A DNA stretch of 64,000 nucleotides, taken from the NCBI RefSeq assembly GCF_020193655.1, contig NZ_JADYVE010000009.1:1-64000 (forward strand). The letters run 5' to 3'. The notes beneath the pieces are model-generated. The model saw only the letters and a list, made by a program, of their open reading frames with translations, made no database searches and had not been told where the DNA came from. The position numbers and the translations under genes were made by a program. The DNA comes from Ensifer sp. IC3342 (lineage in GTDB: Bacteria; Pseudomonadota; Alphaproteobacteria; Rhizobiales; Rhizobiaceae). This document shows positions 8,920-16,274 of the stretch, piece by piece (position 1 is the stretch's first letter; every line of letters starts with the position of its first letter).

Positions 8920-9522
8920 ATGGGTATACGAGTGCACATGCCTTCCACGCTCCCCTCCATTCCGATCGTGACGGATCTCGCCGCTATCGCGGGCGAAGAG
9001 CCGCAATCCGTGAGGCTCTATTGCCCCTCTTGCGAAGGATTGGACGGCAGCGCCTACGACAGCCTGGTGCTGCTCCCGATCCACGACGCCAACGAACGCC
9101 TCCTGGCCGAACTCAGGAACGGGGTTTTGAGCGAGGCCCAAGTTTTTGCGGGCGTGTTCGCCCTTGATCCTTTCCGCCGCCACGTCGACATCCTCAAGGC
9201 CCTCGGGGCCGGCGGCTGTCACAGGGTCGTCAACTTTCCGAGCGTGACCGCGATCGACGGCGAAATGCGCGTCAGCCTCGAGGACTTCGGCTACGGGGTC
9301 ACCGCCGAGATCAATCTCTTGCGGACGGCGGTCGCGAAGGGCTTCAGCGCGCTTGCCGTCGTCGACAGTTTCGGCATGGCGCAGGAAGCCGTCGCGATCG
9401 GGGTCAGCGGACTGATCGCGGCGCGGCATGCCAACGACGCCATGCTCGCCGACCTCTCGGAGCTTGCGCATGAGACCTCCCTGGGGCTGTTTCGACTTCC
9501 CGACGCCGTCGGCGGAACGTGA
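8920..9522 (+). CDS. Short TIM-barrel paralogue of the PEP-hydrolase family
   Basis: A roughly 200-residue protein divergently transcribed from the UPF0261 operon and converging on the ABC ATPase gene (8 bp apart). Its middle matches the same family as 6745-7602: GCHRVVNFPSVTAIDG followed by SLEDFGYGVTAEINLLRTA, then a VDSFGMAQEAVAIGVSGLI segment aligning with the AMAKAGADI region. It is about 85 residues shorter than the enzyme, lacking the last beta-alpha units including the GGPI motif, so it may be a degenerate or regulatory relative. Start codons at 8920 and 8938 are both possible; the tandem TTGGGTA element ends only 7 bp before the first. Confidence 0.65.
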   Translation: MGIRVHMPSTLPSIPIVTDLAAIAGEEPQSVRLYCPSCEGLDGSAYDSLVLLPIHDANERLLAELRNGVLSEAQVFAGVFALDPFRRHVDILKALGAGGCHRVVNFPSVTAIDGEMRVSLEDFGYGVTAEINLLRTAVAKGFSALAVVDSFGMAQEAVAIGVSGLIAARHANDAMLADLSELAHETSLGLFRLPDAVGGT

Positions 9523-9530
9523 ACGGATGT

Positions 9531-10598
9531 TCAGCCGGTAATCCGCGCGCCGGAGTTCGGGTCGAAAAGATGGGCGCTGCCTTTCCTCGGCCTGAGCCAG
9601 ATTTTTTCTCCAGGCCGCACGTCGGCCCGGTTCCTGAGTACCACGACGACGTCGCGCCCTCCGACCGTGACGTAGAGCTGCGTTTCGGAACCGGTCGGCT
9701 CGACGACCACGACCTCTGCAGGAATACCGGTTTCGCCGAGCTCAAGGTGCTCCGGACGAATCCCGTAGGTCACCTCCGAGCGCCCGGTGAGCGTCGGACA
9801 GGCATCAACCGGCAGCTCCACGCCTTCCGGGGTCTTTAGAGCCGGACTGTTCGCTAAGGCGACCGTCGCCGGCAGGAAGTTCATCGACGGCGATCCGATA
9901 AAGCCGGCCACGAAGATGTTGGCCGGGCGGTCGTAAAGTTCGAGCGGCGTGCCCATCTGCTCCACCCGTCCCTCGTTCATGACGACGATCTTGTCGGCCA
10001 TGGTCATTGCCTCGATCTGGTCGTGCGTGACATAGACGGTCGTGATCTTCAGCCTCTGGTGCAACGCCTTGATCTCGGCCCGCATCTGCACCCTGAGCTT
10101 GGCATCAAGGTTAGACAGTGGCTCGTCGAACAGGAAGACCTGCGGGTCGCGCACGATCGCCCGGCCCATGGCGACGCGCTGTCGCTGGCCACCAGAAAGC
10201 GCGCGCGGATAACGATCCAACAACTTACCGAGTCCGAGGATAGCCGCCGCCTTGTCGACGCGTTCATCGATCTCTGCCCGCGGGCGTTTGCGCAGTTTCA
10301 GCGCAAAGCCCATGTTCTCGGCAACGGTCATGTGCGGGTAGAGCGCGTAGTTCTGGAAGACGATCGCCATATCACGTTCCTTGGCAGGGCGATCGTTGAT
10401 CACCTCGGCTCCCATCAGGAGATCGCCACCGGAGATCTCCTCCAGTCCCGCCAGCATGCGTAAGAGCGTGGACTTGCCGCATCCAGACGGTCCCACCAGC
10501 ACGACGAACTCCCCATCCTCGATCTTGAACGAAAGTTGAGGGATGACGGTCAGAGCGCCATAACGCTTTGTGACATTGCGGATAGTTACATCAGTCAT
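9531..10598 (-). CDS. ABC transporter ATP-binding protein, MalK/UgpC type
   Basis: A 355-residue ATPase of a carbohydrate CUT1-type importer. The nucleotide-binding domain shows Walker A GPSGCGKST (near 37-45), Q-loop, signature LSGGQRQRVAMGRAI, Walker B VFLFDEPLSNLDA and the switch histidine YVTHDQ. The C-terminal third is the TOBE/regulatory domain (YGIRPEHLEL). It is the last gene of the four-gene importer operon (binding protein, two permeases, ATPase), whose order and content are standard for sugar uptake. The substrate is not readable from sequence; the adjacent catabolic operon with the same operator suggests the importer feeds it. Confidence 0.93.
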   Translation of the reverse strand: MTDVTIRNVTKRYGALTVIPQLSFKIEDGEFVVLVGPSGCGKSTLLRMLAGLEEISGGDLLMGAEVINDRPAKERDMAIVFQNYALYPHMTVAENMGFALKLRKRPRAEIDERVDKAAAILGLGKLLDRYPRALSGGQRQRVAMGRAIVRDPQVFLFDEPLSNLDAKLRVQMRAEIKALHQRLKITTVYVTHDQIEAMTMADKIVVMNEGRVEQMGTPLELYDRPANIFVAGFIGSPSMNFLPATVALANSPALKTPEGVELPVDACPTLTGRSEVTYGIRPEHLELGETGIPAEVVVVEPTGSETQLYVTVGGRDVVVVLRNRADVRPGEKIWLRPRKGSAHLFDPNSGARITG

Positions 10599-10644
10599 AT
10601 TCTGCTCGGCCTTTCTACTAAGATTGCAGCGACCATGCGGCGGG

Positions 10645-11478
10645 TCACTTGACGGAGCCCATGGTCATGCCTTGCACCAAGTAGCGCTGCATTATGAAGG
10701 CGAAGACGATGACCGGCGTCGACACCAGGAAAGCCGCAGCACCCACGGCGTCCCACTGTACGCCGTACTGGGTTCTAAAGCCGAGCATCGCCAAGGGCGC
10801 AGTCGGGCTCACGGACGTGGTCAGGATCAGGGCAAATAGAAATTCGTTCCACACTCCGATGAACACGAAGACGGCTGTCGCCAGCATCCCGCCAAGCACC
10901 AGCGGCAACATGATCTTTGTGAACACCTGCCATTCGCTGCAACCGTCCGAAATCGCCGCCTCGCGGAGCGTCGGATGCACCTCCATGAAGAAGCTGCGCA
11001 TCAGCCAGATCGCGAAGGGAATATTGACAGCGACGTTGATGACGACCAGCGCCTGATAGGTGTCGAGCTGGTGGAGGCGTGTGGCGATCAGATAGACCGG
11101 CACGCCGATCGCAATCGCTGGAATAATGCGCGCAATAAGGATCGCCACCAGAAGAGCACCGCCCCGCCTGCTGACATGGGCAAGCGCGTAAGCCGCAGGC
11201 GCGGAAACCCCGATCACGAGTACAACGCTCACAATCGTCACCACCGCACTGTTGATGATGTATTTCTGAAACCCGGTCACTTCGAACAGGTGCTTAAAGC
11301 CGGCGAGCGTCGGCTCGAAGATGAAGCGGGGCGGCATCGAGATCGTATCGACGCCATGGCGGAAGCCGGTCAGCACCATCCACGTATATGGGAACAGATA
11401 GATGAAGGCGAGCACGCACCAGAAGAGTGTCCAGAGCAGCTTGCGAGTGGTGCGGTTGGTTTTGGATGAAGTAGCCAT
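10645..11478 (-). CDS. Carbohydrate ABC transporter permease (MalG type)
   Basis: A 277-residue inner-membrane protein with about six hydrophobic segments, the first at residues 14-35 (LLWTLFWCVLAFIYLFPYTW). The cytoplasmic EAA loop reads REAAISDGCSEWQVFTKIMLPL near 190-210, with the conserved EAA-G pattern. Length and topology fit MalG/UgpE-type permeases. It is separated by 12 bp from the upstream permease gene and by 46 bp from the downstream ATPase gene, so it is co-transcribed. It forms the channel with the other permease. Confidence 0.92.
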   Translation of the reverse strand: MATSSKTNRTTRKLLWTLFWCVLAFIYLFPYTWMVLTGFRHGVDTISMPPRFIFEPTLAGFKHLFEVTGFQKYIINSAVVTIVSVVLVIGVSAPAAYALAHVSRRGGALLVAILIARIIPAIAIGVPVYLIATRLHQLDTYQALVVINVAVNIPFAIWLMRSFFMEVHPTLREAAISDGCSEWQVFTKIMLPLVLGGMLATAVFVFIGVWNEFLFALILTTSVSPTAPLAMLGFRTQYGVQWDAVGAAAFLVSTPVIVFAFIMQRYLVQGMTMGSVK

Positions 11479-11490
11479 GCCTCACCTCCC

Positions 11491-12420
11491 CTAGTGGCGG
11501 TTGACGCTTGCGCCGCGGAACAGGCGCCAGATCAGCGGCGCGCTGATCGCGAGAACGAAGACGACATAGATCCACGAGATCGCGGTGGTTCTGCCGATAT
11601 CGAAGACCTTGAAGCCTGTGTTGTAGGCGTAGACACTGAGCGTCGTCGTGACGTTGCCGGGGCCTCCCAAAGTCAACAGGAAGATCTTGTCGAAGTCGGC
11701 CATGACGCCGATGATACGAAACGCCGCGGCAATCATAATGTAGGGGACGAGATGCGGCAGCGTCAGGTAGCGGAAGACCTGGAGCGCATTGGCGCCATCG
11801 GCTTGCGCGGCGCTCACCGTGTCCCGGTCGAGAGACTGCAGTCCCGCGAGGATGATCAGCGTGAAGAACGGCGTCGACTGCCACACATCCATGATGATGA
11901 CGGAGGCGAGCGCAACGGTGAGGCTCAGCCACGGTACCGGCTCGAAGCCGAGCGTCCCCAAGAGATAGTTGAAGACGCCGGAATCCTGCTCATAGAGCAG
12001 CTTCCAGAAGATCCCGACGACCGCCGGCGTGATCACCATTGGGATCAGCATCAGGGAGCGAAAGAGGCCGCGGCCGAAAAATTCCAGGTTCAGAAGGACG
12101 GCAAACAGGATGCCGAGTGCGCATTCCAGCGAGACCGCGACCACGGCATAGATGAGCGTAACGCGGATCGACGCCCAGAACTCGCTGCTCCTCAAAATAT
12201 CGGTATAATTGAGAAGGCCGATGAAGTCCTGATCGCTGCCAGGGACGACAAGGGACCAGCCGGTAAGGCTGTAGTAGAACGAGTAGACCAGCGGCACGCC
12301 AAGAACAAGAGCCATGATCGCTGCAGCCGGTAGCGTGAACCAGACCACCGTGCTGATGCGGATGCGGCGATGCCTGCGAACGGCGATGCCATCGCGTGGA
12401 ACTGTTTGAGAGATCGTCAT
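11491..12420 (-). CDS. Carbohydrate ABC transporter permease (MalF type)
   Basis: A 309-residue permease with a hydrophilic basic N-terminus, a first membrane segment at about 25-48 (VVWFTLPAAAIMALVLGVPL) and five more. The EAA loop reads VSAAQADGANALQVFRYLTLP in the C-terminal part. The start at 12418-12420 was chosen because the longer open frame upstream overlaps the intergenic region and has no membrane or permease features. It pairs with the permease at 10645-11478. Confidence 0.9.
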   Translation of the reverse strand: MTISQTVPRDGIAVRRHRRIRISTVVWFTLPAAAIMALVLGVPLVYSFYYSLTGWSLVVPGSDQDFIGLLNYTDILRSSEFWASIRVTLIYAVVAVSLECALGILFAVLLNLEFFGRGLFRSLMLIPMVITPAVVGIFWKLLYEQDSGVFNYLLGTLGFEPVPWLSLTVALASVIIMDVWQSTPFFTLIILAGLQSLDRDTVSAAQADGANALQVFRYLTLPHLVPYIMIAAAFRIIGVMADFDKIFLLTLGGPGNVTTTLSVYAYNTGFKVFDIGRTTAISWIYVVFVLAISAPLIWRLFRGASVNRH

Positions 12421-12502
12421 CAGGTAAGCTATCTTCGGATTTGCCGTTGTAAAAAGGAGGGGCAGACGGGGAGGAACGCCTGCCCCTCGCGGGAGCGCGG
12501 CC

Positions 12503-13798
12503 TCAAGTTTTGAGATAGCCGCGGCGCCGCATGAAGGATTCGACCTTGCCTTGAAGGTCGCTTGCCGCTTGTTCCGGTGTCTTGATCTTCGCCACCGCCG
12601 CATTCACCTCATCATAGATCATGATGTGGATCTGCTCGGCTTCCTTGATCGGCGGATATTCGGCGACGTCGCCCTGAAGCCCGGCAAGCACGGCCGGCCG
12701 GTTGGGAGCCTGTTTGATGAGTTCCGCATCCTTGAGCGCCGAGATGCGGGCGGGAGCACCACCAATCAGACCCATGCGGCGAACAATATCGGGTGACGTC
12801 AGCCATGCCACGTAGAGCTTGGCGGCGTCCTTCGACCGAGAGGAATCGTTGACACCCATCGACCAGCCACCCAAGAGGGATGCCTGCGGCATCGGTGACC
12901 AACCGATCTTGTCGTGGACCTGAGACCTCTGCGGGTTGAGCAGATCGCCAAAAGCTCCGGGCCACATCATCGACTGCCCCGACTGACCGGTCGACAGGCT
13001 GTTGAACATCTCCGGGAAATCCCAGGCAAGATTGCCGGGAGGGCTGATCGCCGCCAGCTTCTCGACCAGGAACTTCATGGTGTTAACGCCCGCTTCGCTA
13101 CCAAAGGTCGGCGCGCCGGAAGCATCGAAGTACTCGCCGCCCATCGACTTGAAGACCATGATCCAGGTCACGGTCGTTTGAATGCCCTTGCCCGCCGGCA
13201 TCGCATAACCGAACTGGCTGTTGCCGACGAGCTTGGCGCCGCGCTCAACCACTTCGTCCCAGGTTTTCGGTGCGGCCTCAGGATCGAGGCCCGCAGCCTT
13301 GTAGGCCTCCTTGTTCCAGACGAACAGCGTCACATCGCCGAGTGTCGGTAAACCGATCAGCTTGTTGTTGGCGCGGCCATAGATTTCGAGCGCGCGTTGT
13401 GGATAGTCTTCAAGCGCGAGATCCGGCGCACCCGGGATTTCCGCCGGAATATTGGAAAGATCGGCACAGTACGGTTCGATCTCGAACTTCCACTGATAGG
13501 CGAAGTTGAAGACGTCGAAGGACGCAGCACCACTGGTCAGATCGAGGATCAGTTTTTGGTATTGCTCGTTATAGGACAGGTTGACGTATTCGACGGCGAC
13601 GCCGGTCGCCTCGGTGAAGTCGCGACTGACCGTCGCCATGGCTTCAAATGCGGCGCCGGTCGAGGCGAGAGCACGGATTTTCTGACCCGAATAGGTCTTC
13701 GGGAGCGAAGCGCCGGCATCTTGCGCGAATGCGCGGGTGAGGCTGGAGCCAAGGAACGGTAGAGCCACGAGCCCAGCAGTGAATGTACGACGTTTCAT
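12503..13798 (-). CDS. Extracellular solute-binding protein of a CUT1-type sugar importer
   Basis: A 431-residue periplasmic binding protein of family-1 type. The N-terminus MKRRTFTAGLVALPFLGSS with a following AFAQD cleavage site is a signal peptide; the RR pair directly before T-F fits a twin-arginine signal, common among rhizobial binding proteins. The body has family landmarks (NLSYNEQYQKLILDLTSGA, GLPTLGDVTLFVWNKEAY, WPGAFGDLL). It heads the importer operon on the minus strand; the tandem TTGGGTA element lies about 110 bp upstream of its start. The ligand cannot be named from sequence. Confidence 0.92.
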   Translation of the reverse strand: MKRRTFTAGLVALPFLGSSLTRAFAQDAGASLPKTYSGQKIRALASTGAAFEAMATVSRDFTEATGVAVEYVNLSYNEQYQKLILDLTSGAASFDVFNFAYQWKFEIEPYCADLSNIPAEIPGAPDLALEDYPQRALEIYGRANNKLIGLPTLGDVTLFVWNKEAYKAAGLDPEAAPKTWDEVVERGAKLVGNSQFGYAMPAGKGIQTTVTWIMVFKSMGGEYFDASGAPTFGSEAGVNTMKFLVEKLAAISPPGNLAWDFPEMFNSLSTGQSGQSMMWPGAFGDLLNPQRSQVHDKIGWSPMPQASLLGGWSMGVNDSSRSKDAAKLYVAWLTSPDIVRRMGLIGGAPARISALKDAELIKQAPNRPAVLAGLQGDVAEYPPIKEAEQIHIMIYDEVNAAVAKIKTPEQAASDLQGKVESFMRRRGYLKT

Positions 13799-13909
13799 AT
13801 CTCCTCCTCATTGGAGCCTTTGCGGCCCCCTCGACCGCTTCTCCTCTCGCTCCATATGAGAAGTGTTACGGCAGCCCCGGAGCGCATTCAATGCAGATGA
13901 ATCCTCTGA

Positions 13910-13927
13910 TTGGGTAAAATTGGGTAA
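13910..13927 (+). promoter_or_regulatory. Tandem TTGGGTA element, candidate operator (copy 2)
   Basis: TTGGGTAAAATTGGGTAA matches the element at 8895-8912 in 17 of 18 bases and in the same orientation. It lies about 110 bp upstream of the binding-protein start, in the promoter region of the importer operon. Finding it only before the two operons of this locus suggests joint control by one regulator. Confidence 0.65.
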
Positions 13928-14571
13928 CCACGCGGGGCCCACTGAGGAGTCTCACGAGGACTATAGGCGGGCGTGGATAGAACTTGGCCCCGGCTAGCGC
14001 CGGGGCCAACGACGCTATGCGCTTAACTTCTTCATTGCCTTGAAATCTAAAGCTTGACCGTCAATTTGCACGTCAACCTGCCCGCGGAGGATATAAGGTG
14101 CAATCTGCCGGACGAAGCGAGACACGAAGTGATGCGTCACTTTAAAAGCGTGCCAGCGCCAAGATCGAGCGCACTGATCATTGAACCCGTCGAGTGCTTG
14201 GAATCCGCCGGCATTTTGAACCGGGCGCTGCACATCCCATCTGGTAGTTTCAGGGAAGGCGCGATCCGAAACTCGGATCCTGACGCGATGTCGCGGTGAG
14301 GCTTTGACGGTTATCGGCGTGTGGGATCGAAGGGTGGCGACTGTACCCCATCTTGGTTTCCTTTGGCTCGGAATTGAGATGGGCAAGGAAACGGCAAGCC
14401 GACAGCAACCTTGCCCGTTCGAAAACAGGCTGGTCGGCGGCCCGCCGTTGGTTCGGCAGGTTCGGCTCTTGCGCTACATTGCGAGCGAAAGCGGTGCTTG
14501 AAGTAAATTTTGCTTCGACCCCGATGCAATGACTCTATCGATCTTTCTGACTCTCGCAAAGGAGACGTCCA
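13928..14571. other. Region without a recognised gene between importer promoter and PIN toxin relic
   Basis: A minus-strand frame from 14386 to 14015 has protein-like character towards its end (HAFKVTHHFVSRFVRQIAP) but no family I recognise; it may be a gene relic. The part nearer the toxin (14311-14571) is the read-through tail of the toxin frame. No RNA gene or repeat was seen. Confidence 0.4.
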
Positions 14572-14984
14572 GAACCTCCGGAGGCACTTGAACGGATTGA
14601 GGAGCCGAACCCCACGCCCCGTAAAATCAGCGGTGTTGCGCGTCACCACAATGAGACCGTGGACGCGGGCGGTCGCGGCCAGAGCAACGTCCCACCGGGT
14701 CTTTGCTCTTGTTGCCGAGAAGCCGCGTCCCTTCTGCAACGACCGGCCCATCAATCCGATAATGCGATCGGAGAACGATTTTTTTGAGCGTCTCGATTCC
14801 AACAAGGATCTTGCGCGCGTTCCGGTTCGCGCTTCCTCAGGGTTTCGGCTCCCCGACGTTTCTCGAACAGTGTGACCACACTCAGCCGGAGGTCCGTGTC
14901 ATCTACCGTCGCAATCCACTGCTGCACATTCTTATGGCCGCCGCGTTTGAGCTCACGGTTTTCATCAAGCAAATAAAGCGTCAC
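14572..14984 (-). pseudogene. VapC/FitB-type PIN-domain toxin, frameshifted
   Basis: Read in two frames, this stretch gives a PIN-domain ribonuclease toxin of FitB/VapC type. The N-terminal frame (from 14984) carries MTLYLLDEN with the first acidic residue and LRLSVVTLFEKRRGAETLRKR. The C-terminal frame (from about 14805) carries FSDRIIGL, WDVALAATARVHGLIVVTRN, NTADFTGRGV and LLNPF, the usual end of the fold. The frame changes near 14800 and a few residues after LLDEN also seem lost. Its ATG overlaps the stop of the antitoxin gene by four bases, the normal toxin-antitoxin arrangement. The toxin should be inactive unless the sequence has errors. Confidence 0.75.
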
Positions 14985-15619
14985 GGAATGGCCCTTGGTT
15001 CGACATCACCAAGGTTTTCATCGTCATCGAACGCTCCGGCATCAGCCAAAGCTGCCAAAGTAGTCTTCAAGCTCTTGGTTGGATAAGGACGACCTCGCTT
15101 CGGATAAGCCTTGGCAAACTCTATGGCTGCCTCAACCTGGTCGCGCGTCAATGAAGGAAAATCCTTGAGTACTGCGTCCGGACCTTGGTCTCGCGCTAGA
15201 GCCGCGACCAAGTACGCCGTGATTGACGTTCCGCGAATAACAGCTTCACTCCGATCGCCTTTGCTATCAATCCTGCCTTTGATCGCCTCAAGTCTCGTCA
15301 TCCGGTCTTTCAAGTCGTTGTCAATCTGCGCAAGGTCCAGTTGCAGCTGCCCGAGCTGGAGTTTGTGAGCATCATCGGGCAATTTACGCAAGGCACCATA
15401 AAGTCTGCGCCGTCCTGCTGGCGTCAGATCCTTCTCAAGTTCATCGGCGAGACGCAGAAAGCGCAGTTCGGCTCGTCCGAGGAGTCTCTGGATTATGTTT
15501 CCGACCTTCCTTTGCCGCGCCTGAATGATGCCGGTGTCAACCGCCTTGTTCAGCGTTGCCGGAGACCGGCCCAGGACATACCCGGCCTCGCTCAGCGTGA
15601 AATTCTGACTTTGAGACAT
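14981..15619 (-). CDS. DUF433-type antitoxin-like DNA-binding protein
   Basis: A 212-residue protein, the upstream partner of the PIN toxin gene. Residues 1-80 look like a MerR-like or winged helix part (FTLSEAGYVLGRSPATLNKAV), the middle is a charged helix (about 85-130), and residues 135-190 are a DUF433 domain (VIRGTSITAYLVAALARD, FPSLTRDQVEAAIEFAKAYP). DUF433 proteins commonly serve as antitoxins of PIN toxins. The start at 15619 was chosen over a longer frame because a near-perfect palindrome, a likely autoregulatory operator, begins 8 bp upstream. The antitoxin frame is intact although the toxin is broken. Confidence 0.75.
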   Translation of the reverse strand: MSQSQNFTLSEAGYVLGRSPATLNKAVDTGIIQARQRKVGNIIQRLLGRAELRFLRLADELEKDLTPAGRRRLYGALRKLPDDAHKLQLGQLQLDLAQIDNDLKDRMTRLEAIKGRIDSKGDRSEAVIRGTSITAYLVAALARDQGPDAVLKDFPSLTRDQVEAAIEFAKAYPKRGRPYPTKSLKTTLAALADAGAFDDDENLGDVEPRAIP

Positions 15620-15626
15620 GTTCCGC

Positions 15627-15664
15627 TCCACTAATCCATCCCAAGGTAGGGATGAATTAGTGGA
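15627..15664. promoter_or_regulatory. Inverted repeat, probable toxin-antitoxin operator
   Basis: The 16-bp arms TCCACTAATCCATCCC (15627-15642) and GGGATGAATTAGTGGA (15649-15664) are complementary except for one pair, with a 6-base spacer. It lies immediately upstream of the antitoxin start, where autoregulatory operators of such operons sit. Confidence 0.6.
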
Positions 15665-16274
15665 GGCGCAAGGCCATAGCTTAAAAGGGGAACGCGCGCC
15701 GTTGCGGGCAAGCAAGCTTCCTAATGGTTTGGCTCACCCCAGAACACGGGCCTCGGATCAGTTCTTTTATCTTATCCCCCCACGCGCGAAAGCTTCCGCG
15801 TCCCATCACTTCCCGGACGCCAAGCTCAGCGACGAGATCGAGCGCCGCTCGATGGCTCACCGTCAATTCCATGATGATCATCGATGCGGATCCGATCGGT
15901 CGGACGCTGATCGCATCACGTTTTCAGCGCCTTTTTGTCGCCTCGCGAACAAGACGTAGGTTCATCCTCTCTACAAAAATGCCATCTTCATCTTCGCCTC
16001 ATCCACAGCGTCGGGACCGCCAACATAGGGCGCTCCATAGTCGCGCCCTGCCGGCTTTCAACGTCCCTCGGGGTGGCGTTTCGCGGGGAGTTCCTTCGGC
16101 AGAGACAGGCAAAAGGCCCATTTCTTTCGTTCAATGGCTGGGAACGCGGAGGTGCAGTGGCTAAGGCCCCTTTCCAGCCGTCCGGTACCGGCCCTCAGTT
16201 TCGGCAAGAAGCTGGCGTCTTCGTGGTTGTGGGTTGCTTCGGACGTCTGCAAACCATCATTGCAGAATCACCAC
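15665..16274. other. Region without a recognised gene
   Basis: About 600 bases between the toxin-antitoxin operator and the helicase. Short open frames occur on both strands (for example 15681-15881 minus) without recognisable motifs. It presumably contains the promoter of the helicase gene. Nothing else is seen. Confidence 0.4.

Noticed and set aside
14015..14386. 123-codon minus-strand frame
   Set aside because: The end looks protein-like but no family or start signal could be found; mentioned only in the region note.
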